Shown: positions 32,705-42,445 of the stretch, piece by piece
How the letters are laid out: every line of letters starts with the position of its first letter
How positions within the stretch are numbered: position 1 is the first letter of the stretch
Source of the DNA: Saccharopolyspora hirsuta
Lineage (GTDB): Bacteria; Actinomycetota; Actinomycetes; Mycobacteriales; Pseudonocardiaceae
DNA: 64,000 nt
Assembly (NCBI RefSeq): GCF_008630535.1
Contig: NZ_VWPH01000012.1
Location: 186,001-250,000, forward strand
Direction: 5' to 3'
Notes under the pieces: model-generated
Database searches by the model: none
What the model was told of the DNA's origin: nothing
The model's input: the letters and a program-made list of their open reading frames with translations, nothing else
Position numbers and translations under genes: made by a program

Positions 32705-33448
32705 TCAGGGGGCGTGCCCCTTGTAAGCGGCGAGGACCTCGCGCAGCGGGCCCTGCATCCGCATCCGGCCCTCGTCCATCCAGATCGCCGAGGTGCACAG
32801 CTCCAGCAGGAGTTCATCGGCGTGCGAGGCGAACATCAGGATGCCCGAGCGGTTCACCAGGTCGACCAGGCGCTGCCGGGCCTTGGCGACGAAGGCCGCG
32901 TCGACCGCGCCCAAGCCCTCGTCGAGGATCAAGATCTCCGGGTCGATCGTGGTCACCACGCCGAGCGCCAGCCGCACCCGCATGCCCGCGGAGTAGGTCC
33001 GCAGCGGCATCGCCAGGTAGTCGCCGAGCTCGGTGAACTCGGCGATGTCGGCCACCCGCCGCTGCATCTGCTTGCGGGTCATCCCGAGGAACAGGCCGCG
33101 GATGATGATGTTCTCGTAGCCGGAGACCTCCGGGTCCATCCCCACCCCCAGGTCGAAGACCGGCGCGACCTTCCCGACGATCCGCGCGCTGCCGCGCGTC
33201 GGCTCGTAGATCCCGGACAGCAGCCGCAGCAGCGTGGACTTGCCCGCCCCGTTGTGCCCGACCAGAGCAACCCGGTCGCCGTCGCACAGCGACAGGGTGA
33301 TGTCCCGCAGCGCCTCGACGATCGGCACCCACGCCCCGGTGCCGATCTTGCCGCCGACCTTGCCCAGCACCTTCTTCTTCAGCGACCGCGTCTTGGCGTC
33401 GAAGATCGGGAAGTCGACGCAGGCGTCCCGCACCTCGATGCTCACCAT
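32705..33448 (-). CDS. ABC-2-type polysaccharide/lipid exporter ATPase
   Basis: 247 residues with a full ATPase cassette: Walker A GHNGAGKST, a Q-loop region, signature TYSAGMRVRLAL (in place of LSGGQ), Walker B ILILDEGLGAVD and switch His ASHADE. The N-terminal SIEVRDACVDFPIF and the signature type fit Wzt/TagH/RfbE-like ATPases that work with a two-component ABC-2 permease to export O-antigen, teichoic or galactan chains. No permease gene is adjacent, so it looks orphaned. ATG at 33448. The TetR remnant starts right next to it on the other strand. Confidence 0.85.
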   Translation of the reverse strand: MVSIEVRDACVDFPIFDAKTRSLKKKVLGKVGGKIGTGAWVPIVEALRDITLSLCDGDRVALVGHNGAGKSTLLRLLSGIYEPTRGSARIVGKVAPVFDLGVGMDPEVSGYENIIIRGLFLGMTRKQMQRRVADIAEFTELGDYLAMPLRTYSAGMRVRLALGVVTTIDPEILILDEGLGAVDAAFVAKARQRLVDLVNRSGILMFASHADELLLELCTSAIWMDEGRMRMQGPLREVLAAYKGHAP

Positions 33449-33451
33449 GCT

Positions 33452-34027
33452 CCGGAGTCGCTGAACAAGCTGCTGGCCGCCGCCGAGCACGTGCTGAGCA
33501 CCGGGGGCATCGACGAGTTCACCGTGGCGGCGGTGGCCGAGCACGCGGGCGTGTCCGTGGGCGCGATCTACCGGCGGTTCACCGGCAAGGAGAAGCTGCT
33601 CCAAGCGGTCAAGGAACAGCTGATGGCGCAGCTGGAAACCACCGTCGCGGAAGCGCTCGGCTCAGCCCGCCCCGAACTGGCCGACCTCATCGGCGCCTTC
33701 ACCCGAGCGATGGCGGACACGTTCTCGCACCACACCCGGACCTTCCCGGAGCTCCTCAGCGGCCAACGCGCCGAAGGGGTCGAACGCGGCCTGCAAGCAC
33801 TCGCGACGATCCAGCAATTACTGACCGAGGCCGCGAAACCCCACCTGGACGACATCCGCCGCCCCGACCCCGAACTGGCCCTGCGCGTGGCGACCCGAAC
33901 CATCATCAGCTCCTGCGTGCACCGCGCAGCCACCTGCCAGTCGTGGCCGGACGACCTCTCCTGGCCGGAATGGGCCGACGAGACAGCGGAAATCGCCCTG
34001 TCCTACCTGACCTCTCCCGCCGAGTGA
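33452..34027 (+). pseudogene. 5'-truncated TetR-family regulator
   Basis: The frame reads ESLNKLLAAAEHVLSTGGID, then the helix-turn-helix VAAVAEHAGVSVGAIYRRF, and a complete C-terminal domain to a stop at 34027. The usual ~20 N-terminal residues and any start codon are missing: there is no ATG/GTG with a ribosome site, and the frame runs into the start of the divergent ABC gene at 33448. GTG at 33490 would cut into helix 1. Probably a rearrangement scar; an unusual start is less likely. Confidence 0.6.
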
Positions 34028-34089
34028 GCGAAAGCCCCCTCGAACGCGCAGGGTTCAGGCTCCATGCCGAACGACCGAACGGCGGAGGA

Positions 34090-34656
34090 TCAGATCGCGC
34101 CGAGGTCGATCTCGACCGTGAACGGCGCGACAGCCCTGACCACACCGGCGAACACGTCACCTTCGCGATAGACGCGGCTGGCCGGATCGAGGAGATAGGT
34201 GTAAACCAGCGGAACACCCGTGGCGCTCTGCTCCACCCGCCAGTAGAAGAGGATGCCTGCCTCGGCGTACTGGGCGACCTTCACAATCCGGTCGGTGGTC
34301 TCCGAACCGGGCGAGACGATCTCGACCACGAGCAGCACGTGCTCGGGCCGGGTCGGCGTGATGTCGAGGGTGTCGGCTCGATAAACGACCACATCCGGGC
34401 GACGGTTGGTCAGCGGGACATCCTGCAGGCGGACGTCGAAGGCCGTATCCGCGTTCCACTCCGGCCCAGCGGCTGCTTCCAGGGCGTTCGCCAGAATCCG
34501 CGCCATGCGATTGTGCCGCTTGGAGGCGCTGGGGCTCACAACGACCATCCCGTCCACGATCTCGATACCCGCGCACTGCTCTTCCGACCAGGAGTCGTAC
34601 TGCTCCGCAGTGACCTGCGCGTGCATCCACGCCGGCGCAATCATCTCAGCGGTCAC
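34090..34656 (-). CDS. Uma2-family (DUF820) putative nuclease-fold protein
   Basis: 188 residues. Restriction-endonuclease-like core: RRPDVVVYRAD, VLLVVEIVSPGSETTDR and VKVAQYAEAGILFYWRVE, i.e. the D...ExK-like pattern typical of Uma2 proteins, which are very common in Pseudonocardiaceae and Streptomyces. A nuclease activity is inferred from the fold only. GTG at 34656 has AAGGGGG six bases upstream; in-frame ATGs at 34644, 34674 and 34680 are alternatives. Confidence 0.85.
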   Translation of the reverse strand: MTAEMIAPAWMHAQVTAEQYDSWSEEQCAGIEIVDGMVVVSPSASKRHNRMARILANALEAAAGPEWNADTAFDVRLQDVPLTNRRPDVVVYRADTLDITPTRPEHVLLVVEIVSPGSETTDRIVKVAQYAEAGILFYWRVEQSATGVPLVYTYLLDPASRVYREGDVFAGVVRAVAPFTVEIDLGAI

Positions 34657-34817
34657 GGCGTACCCCCTTGACATAGCCAACGGACGGATAGCGCTCAGCT
34701 CAGGCTACTGCGTTTCAAGCAGAGCAAGCAGGACTCGTTCGGAGGGCCGACCACCACCGCCAACCCTGCGCGGACTCCGACCATCCACGACCAACTGGAC
34801 GAACCCCGAAAACGACT

Positions 34818-34860
34818 CTGCGGCGGGAGCCGAGATCATCGATCTCGGCTCCCGCCGCAG
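34818..34860 (-). terminator. Long hairpin terminator of the tRNA-Thr transcript
   Basis: Perfect 20-bp arms (34818-34837 and 34841-34860; the arm contains GCGGCGGGAGCCGAG) with an ATC loop. It lies 22 bases downstream of the tRNA on the minus strand; GTTTTC follows on that strand, so it is very likely the tRNA terminator. Confidence 0.8.
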
Positions 34861-34882
34861 GTCAGCGGGCTGAGCCCGGCGG

Positions 34883-34956
34883 AGCCGCCTGAGGGAATCG
34901 AACCCTCGACCTACGCATTACGAGTGCGTCGCTCTGGCCGACTGAGCTAAGGCGGC
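34883..34956 (-). tRNA. tRNA-Thr (anticodon CGU)
   Basis: A 74-base cloverleaf on the minus strand. The acceptor stem is GCCGCCU/AGGCGGC, the D-arm contains TAGCTCAGTCGG, the anticodon stem is ACGCA/TGCGT around CTCGTAA (anticodon CGU, decoding ACG), and the T-arm reads GGTTCGATTCC. The CCA end is not encoded (TCC follows). Confidence 0.95.
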
Positions 34957-35093
34957 ATTGCGCGGTCAAGTGTAGCGGGCTCCCCTGCGGGCTCACGCGC
35001 GGGCCCCGGGTTGCGCGAAGTCGGGCGTCACCCGGGGCCCGGGGCGTCGTTGAGATCACAGTGATGCTTGTCACTCGACCTGGAGGGGGTCGG

Positions 35094-36476
35094 ATGCGCG
35101 CTGTTCGCCGGTTCGGCGTGTGCACCGCCGTGTCGTTGGCCGTAGCTGGGCTTTCGCTGCCCGCCGCCTTCGCGCAGAGTTCTCCGCCGACCACTCCCAT
35201 CCCGTCGCCGGTCGATCCCGGTCAGCCCCCTGCTTCCGTGCCGACCCCGGCTCCCGGGCCGATCGTGGCCGATGCCGGGACCTTGATCGGGGTCGTCCGG
35301 GTGCTGCCGAACACCGTGCCGACCGAGTCGATCATCGACGACCCGGAGTTCGAGGAGAAGCTGCCGAAGCAGGCGGTCGCCGAGGCGGGCATGGGGCGGG
35401 CCGTCGCGCAGGCCAACTCCACGGCCTACTTCGCGCACGAGCGGGCCGTCGCCGAGGCCTCGCCGTTCGGGGTCGCGGTGTTCGGGAAGTCGCCGCAGCT
35501 GCCGGTCGGGTTGGCGCAGGCCGCGCTGCCGGACCGGGCCGAGCCGATCAGGTCGAGCATGCAGCCGCCCAGCTCCCCGGCCGATCAGCTGGTCAAGCTC
35601 AGCGGCTTGGACGGCAGCGTGCACGCCCGGTGGGACAAGGAGGCCGGGCCGTGCGTGTCGCCGATCGCCGACGCCCGGTACTCGATGGGCAGCGCATCGG
35701 CCGTGAACGCGCTGCCGGAGGGGCTGTCGCTGGGCGGGCTGCTCAACGGCGGGAAGCCCGCCGAGGACGGCGCCGGGTCGCTTCTGCACGTGCCGAACTC
35801 CGCCGAAGCGCACTCCAACGTGCAGCTCGTCGACGTGCCCGGGCAGGTCGGCAAGGCCGTCCAGTCCACCTCGAACCTGCAGCTGGCCAGCGTCCGGCTG
35901 TTCGCCGGGACCCCGCAGGAGATCCGGGTCGACGTGGTCGGGACGCCGCGGCTGACCGCCACCGCCACCGGTGCCCCGGCGACGTCCACTGTGGAGTACG
36001 AGGCACCGGTGCTGCGGGTTTCGCGGGGTGGTGAGCAGCTCGGCGTGCTCGACGCCGCGCACCCGGCCCTGGACGTCCCGCCGCCCGGGCTCGACCGGCG
36101 CGTGCTCGACGCCGGGGTGCTGCGGCTGAGCGTCGGCGAGCTGAAGCAGGACGTCGTGGACACCGAAGTTCGCGCCGCGGCGCGGCTTTTCGACCTGCAG
36201 GTCCTGCGGGGGCACGCGGTCGGGCTGCCGACCTCGCTGCTGCAGGTCTCCTTCGGCGAGCAGGTCGTCCGGGCCGGTGCCCCGGCCGGTGGCGTGGACT
36301 GCACGACCGCACCGGTGCCACCGGCGCCGGACCCGGCGGGCACCAACCCGCAGGCGGTCCAGCCCCTGGCGCTCACCAGCAGCGGCTACTACGCGATCCC
36401 GCTGTTCTGGACCGGCACCGGTCTGCTGCTCCTGGGCTCGATCATCATCGCCGTCCTCCCCCGCAGGCGGGCCTGA
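35094..36476 (+). CDS. Exported, C-terminally membrane-anchored protein of unknown function
   Basis: 460 residues. Signal peptide RFGVCTAVSLAVAGLSLPAAFAQ, then a Pro-rich segment, then a domain rich in Val, Ala and beta-type stretches. The C-terminus has a TM helix (about SSGYYAIPLFWTGTGLLLLG, then SIIIAVLP) and a basic end RRRA, i.e. an LPXTG-free wall/membrane anchor. A Cys pair (GPCVSP and VDCTTAP) may form a disulfide. Likely a cell-surface protein; not a recognised family. ATG at 35094 has GGAGGGGG upstream. It is convergent with holB by only seven bases. Confidence 0.78.
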   Translation: MRAVRRFGVCTAVSLAVAGLSLPAAFAQSSPPTTPIPSPVDPGQPPASVPTPAPGPIVADAGTLIGVVRVLPNTVPTESIIDDPEFEEKLPKQAVAEAGMGRAVAQANSTAYFAHERAVAEASPFGVAVFGKSPQLPVGLAQAALPDRAEPIRSSMQPPSSPADQLVKLSGLDGSVHARWDKEAGPCVSPIADARYSMGSASAVNALPEGLSLGGLLNGGKPAEDGAGSLLHVPNSAEAHSNVQLVDVPGQVGKAVQSTSNLQLASVRLFAGTPQEIRVDVVGTPRLTATATGAPATSTVEYEAPVLRVSRGGEQLGVLDAAHPALDVPPPGLDRRVLDAGVLRLSVGELKQDVVDTEVRAAARLFDLQVLRGHAVGLPTSLLQVSFGEQVVRAGAPAGGVDCTTAPVPPAPDPAGTNPQAVQPLALTSSGYYAIPLFWTGTGLLLLGSIIIAVLPRRRA

Positions 36477-36483
36477 GCAGCGA

Positions 36484-37707
36484 TCAGCCCATGTGGAGGG
36501 TGGCGAGCATGGCTTCCACCGCGATGATCGGCTTGACGTTCTGCGTCAGGGCGACCCGGCACTCCAGGACCGCGTCCAAGCGGCGGAGGGCCGACTCCGA
36601 CGTCCACTCGGCCGCCGCTTGGGCGATCGAGCGCTCGAAGTCCGGGTGGTTCAGCGGGGCGGACGAGCCCGCGCGGGTCACCAGGACGTCGCGGTAGAAG
36701 CCCGCCAGGTCCACCAGGGCCAGGTCCAGGGCGTCGCGCTGGGAACGGGTGGCGCGGGACTTCTGGCGCTTCTCCAGCTCCTTCAGCGCCGCGTTGGCCC
36801 CGCGGGTGGCCGCGGCGGTGCCCTTGCCGGTGCCGCCCGCGCCCATCGCCGTCTTCAGCTCTTCCTTCTCCGCCTCGTTGCGGTCCTCGTTGGCCGTGAC
36901 CGCCTCGGTCTCGGCCAGCTTCACCAGGCCGGTCGCGGCGGTGAAGACGTCCGAGAACCTGCGCAGCCCCAGCGGGATGCGCAGCACCGACTCGCGCCGC
37001 TCGCGCGCCTCCTCGTCGGTCGCCAGCCGCCGCGCGCGGCCGATGTGACCGCCGCACACCGAGGCCGCCCACTGCGCCAGCTGGGCGTCAACGCCGTCGC
37101 GCTCGTGCAGCACCTCGGCGATCGCGCTGGCCAGGGGCGTGCGCAGCTGCACCACGCGGCACCGGGAGCGGATCGTCACGGACACGTCTTCCGGGTGGTC
37201 CGACGGAGCGCAGAGCAGGAACACCGTGCGCGGGGGCGGCTCTTCCACCGCTTTGAGCAGCGCGTTCGCCGCGCCTTCGGTGAGGCGGTCGGAGTCCTCG
37301 ATGAGCACGACGCGCCACTGGCCGGTGGTCGGGCGGCGAGCCGCCGCCTGCACCAGGGAGCGCATCTCCGCGACCGAGATCGACAGGCCCTCCGGCACCA
37401 CCAGGCGCACGTCGGCGTGGGTGCCGTGCATGACCGTCCGGCACGCCGTGCAGCTCCCGCAGCCCACGACATCGGAGTCCGTGCACTGCAGGGCCGCGGC
37501 GAAGGCGCGCGCCGCGATCGAGCGGCCCGAGCCGGGCGGGCCGGTGAACAGCCAGGCGTGCGTCATGGCGCCGGGCGGGACCGGTTCGCCGCGGACCTGG
37601 CGGCGGGCCGCGGACACCGCGGCGTGCAGCGTCCGCACCGCGTCGGGCTGCCCGACGACCTCCGCCCACACCCCGGTGTTCAGCTGCTCCGGAGCGTCGG
37701 TCCGCAT
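36484..37707 (-). CDS. holB: DNA polymerase III clamp-loader subunit delta'
   Basis: 407 residues. The AAA+ clamp-loader fold: VVGQPDAVRTLHAAV, P-loop GPPGSGRSIAA (Lys replaced by Arg, as delta' subunits need not hydrolyse ATP), zinc module CGSCTACRTVMHG, sensor LIEDSDRLTEGAANALLKAVEEPP, and arginine-finger-region SRCRVVQL. A charged linker with EKEELKTAMGAGG is typical of the actinobacterial C-terminal extension. ATG at 37707 has GGAGG upstream. It works in replisome loading of the beta clamp; the conserved holB/topA neighbourhood holds here. Confidence 0.93.
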   Translation of the reverse strand: MRTDAPEQLNTGVWAEVVGQPDAVRTLHAAVSAARRQVRGEPVPPGAMTHAWLFTGPPGSGRSIAARAFAAALQCTDSDVVGCGSCTACRTVMHGTHADVRLVVPEGLSISVAEMRSLVQAAARRPTTGQWRVVLIEDSDRLTEGAANALLKAVEEPPPRTVFLLCAPSDHPEDVSVTIRSRCRVVQLRTPLASAIAEVLHERDGVDAQLAQWAASVCGGHIGRARRLATDEEARERRESVLRIPLGLRRFSDVFTAATGLVKLAETEAVTANEDRNEAEKEELKTAMGAGGTGKGTAAATRGANAALKELEKRQKSRATRSQRDALDLALVDLAGFYRDVLVTRAGSSAPLNHPDFERSIAQAAAEWTSESALRRLDAVLECRVALTQNVKPIIAVEAMLATLHMG

Positions 37708-37724
37708 CGCGTCGCCTCCCGTGG

Positions 37725-37770
37725 GTCGTGAGTGCGAAAACCGGCTGGAGGCGGCTTCCGCACTCACGAC
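37725..37770. repeat. Intergenic hairpin, CGTGAG family copy 5
   Basis: GTCGTGAGTGCG (37725-37736) and CGCACTCACGAC (37759-37770) form a perfect 12-bp stem around a 22-base loop. The arms are identical to part of the 50-bp palindrome at 28419. It lies between the topA 3' end and the holB start, both on the minus strand, 18 bases before the holB start codon. Confidence 0.78.
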
Positions 37771-37898
37771 TCTACGGTGCCACCCCGACCGCGAACGGAG
37801 GCCTCAGCTCAGCAGCACCGCGCTCGTGGCGCGGTCAAGGCATCCGGGTAGACGCGCACCGGCGGCAACGCTTGCGTGCCGTCCGGGCGGACGGCACG

Positions 37899-40733
<2,835 letters not shown>

Positions 40734-40935
40734 GCTTACCCGCTCTCTTCTCCCGGAAGCATCCTTTGCTACCCGACAAGTTCCTCAGTGTGCCCCGTGC
40801 GCAGTTCCGAACGCCGCCCGGGAAGGCACAGGGTTGCACATAACACGCCCATGCACGTCGGCGTCTTGCCTTACGAACGTATCGGGTGACGAACGTGTTC
40901 CGTTGCGTGACCTGGCGTGATATGCGTCAAATCGG
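40734..40935. promoter_or_regulatory. Upstream region of topA
   Basis: About 200 bases between topA and the next minus-strand gene with no ORF of note. A promoter for topA is expected; I could not assign -35/-10 elements. GTGATATGCGTCA near 40918 is a lower-GC patch. Confidence 0.35.
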
Positions 40936-41529
40936 TCACGACACGAGCGGCCACGTTCGCTCGATCGCACCATCGGGCGTCGGGCCGACGAGCTCGGCCA
41001 GCCGCGCCAGGCGGCGGCGCCCGGTGACGCGCAGCGCCGGGCCACCGGCGCGCGGACCGACCGGCTTGGCCGGGAGGCCGCAGCCGAGCAGCGCCGCGGC
41101 CAGCGGCGCGTGCGTGTCGGGGGCGTGCGGGTCGAGCCCGAGGCGGTAGCCGGTGGGCTCGGCGGAGCCCGCGGTCAGCGCCCAGATGCGCAGGGCGGCG
41201 CCGTCCGGGACGTAGCCGTCGGGGACGGACTTCACCGCGCCGCGCAGCCACTGCGCGGCGAGGCCGGTCAGGTCGGCGCGGAACGCGGTGCGGATCAGCG
41301 GACGGCCTTCGTCGGAGCGGCCGAGCTCGGCTTCCACGCCGCGCTGCGCGCACGCCTCGACCAGGGACCGGGCGCGCCACTCGGCGTCGACCACGACCGA
41401 CAGCCGGGCTGCGGTCCCGCGGCCGAAGCCGACCGCCTGCCCGGGCCCGCACAGCATGCCCGCCAGGTCAGCGATGACGGGCTGCCGCGCCTCGGCCGAG
41501 TAGAAGGACAGCTGGTCCACGGCCCGCAT
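40936..41529 (-). CDS. Conserved actinobacterial protein next to topA (Rv3647c-type)
   Basis: 197 residues of unknown function. Distinct segments are DLAGMLCGPGQAVGFGRGTA, LSVVVDAEWRARSLVEACA, and VTGRRRLARLAELVG at the end. The pattern of an LAGxLxGxG helix and a conserved 'VVV' strand resembles WhiA/LAGLIDADG-type domains, but this is only a suggestion. Gene order (upstream of topA) matches mycobacterial Rv3647c. ATG at 41529 and GTG at 41520 are both possible; neither has a ribosome site. Confidence 0.6.
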   Translation of the reverse strand: MRAVDQLSFYSAEARQPVIADLAGMLCGPGQAVGFGRGTAARLSVVVDAEWRARSLVEACAQRGVEAELGRSDEGRPLIRTAFRADLTGLAAQWLRGAVKSVPDGYVPDGAALRIWALTAGSAEPTGYRLGLDPHAPDTHAPLAAALLGCGLPAKPVGPRAGGPALRVTGRRRLARLAELVGPTPDGAIERTWPLVS

Positions 41530-41587
41530 GCTAGAACAGCAGTTCGAGCTGCGCCACGGTTTCCACCCATTTGAGCGAGCGGGCACC

Positions 41588-41607
41588 GCAGTTTCACTGG
41601 AAACTGC
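41588..41607. repeat. Short hairpin near the lipoprotein gene
   Basis: GCAGTTTC (41588-41595) and GAAACTGC (41600-41607), a perfect 8-bp stem with an ACTG loop, 24 bases from the larger hairpin at 41631. Together they form a tandem hairpin block after the lipoprotein gene. Confidence 0.5.
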
Positions 41608-41630
41608 AGCGGCACCGGGCGCGGAGACCA

Positions 41631-41672
41631 CAACTTCCATTGAAATCGGAGGTCTGATTTCAATGGAAGTTG
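41631..41672. repeat. Intergenic hairpin, TTTCAATGGAA family copy 1
   Basis: Perfect 17-bp arms: CAACTTCCATTGAAATC (41631-41647) and its complement (41656-41672), with an 8-base GGAGGTCT loop. It begins seven bases after the stop codon of the lipoprotein gene on the minus strand, consistent with a terminator. The arm shares GATTTCAATGGAA with the palindrome at 60271. Confidence 0.75.
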
Positions 41673-41678
41673 CGGCGG

Positions 41679-42278
41679 TCAGCGGGGTGGTTGTTGCTGC
41701 TGGGGCTTGGTGAAGAAGGGCTGGCACTCGGGGGCCCGGTGGGCCGCCGCGTTGAGCTGCTGGTTCTGCTCCAGCTGGACGAACTTGTCCTTCAGGTCGA
41801 GCTTGCTGCCCTTGTCGAGCTCCTGCTGGACCGCGGTCATGCCCTGCTGGAACCGCTGCTTGTCGGTCGGGTCGGCCTGCTCGGCCTTCTCGCGCGCCCC
41901 GCGCAGCAGGTCGCGGACCTGCGTGAAGCCCTCCTGGAACCCGGCGCTGACCTGCCCGGCGCCTTCGACCGGCGGGGCGCCGAGGCCCTGCAGACCGCGC
42001 ACCGTGTCATCAGCGGATTGCGCGGCGGTGTCGATGCGCTTGATCACCGAGTCCTTCACCGTGGCGGTGTTGCTCCGGTCCAGCTCCGGCAGGTTCTTCT
42101 GGGCCGTGCTGAAGCCGCTGACCAGGCCGCACATCTTGCCGGTCCAGGCGACCGCCTCCGCGCTCGGCGCGGGCGGCTGCGGGGCCTGCGGCGGGGCGCC
42201 CGCCGGGCCTCCGGCGCAGCCCGCCAGCACGAGCGGGGCTGCGGCCAGCGCCGCGATCGACGTCGAACGTAGCTTCAT
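41679..42278 (-). CDS. Exported lipoprotein of unknown function
   Basis: 199 residues. Type II signal peptide: MKLRSTSIAALAAAPLVLAGC, lipobox LAGC, then a Pro/Ala-rich linker and a soluble helical domain with CGLVSGFSTAQKNLPEL and a second Cys near the C-terminus (APECQPFF), likely a disulfide. No enzyme motif. ATG at 42278 has GAGGAG just upstream. Located between hppA and the topA-linked genes. Confidence 0.8.
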   Translation of the reverse strand: MKLRSTSIAALAAAPLVLAGCAGGPAGAPPQAPQPPAPSAEAVAWTGKMCGLVSGFSTAQKNLPELDRSNTATVKDSVIKRIDTAAQSADDTVRGLQGLGAPPVEGAGQVSAGFQEGFTQVRDLLRGAREKAEQADPTDKQRFQQGMTAVQQELDKGSKLDLKDKFVQLEQNQQLNAAAHRAPECQPFFTKPQQQQPPR

Positions 42279-42393
42279 GCGCACTCCTCGCACAGATCGC
42301 CAGTTGCCTTCGGCGTGCGGCCCAGACTCTCCCCCACCCGCGACCGCGCCCCGGAGCCCGGGGTGCGCTCTCCGCCGAAGGCCCAGCGCACGG

Positions 42394-42430
42394 CGAAGGG
42401 CGCCTCCCCCGGCGGGGAAGACGCCCTTCG
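42394..42430 (-). terminator. Hairpin terminator of hppA
   Basis: CGAAGGGCG (42394-42402) and CGCCCTTCG (42422-42430) close a loop that itself contains a CTCCCC/GGGGA stem. It lies 16 bases past the hppA stop codon on the minus strand. Confidence 0.7.
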
Positions 42431-42445
42431 AACCGACCGGCGCGC

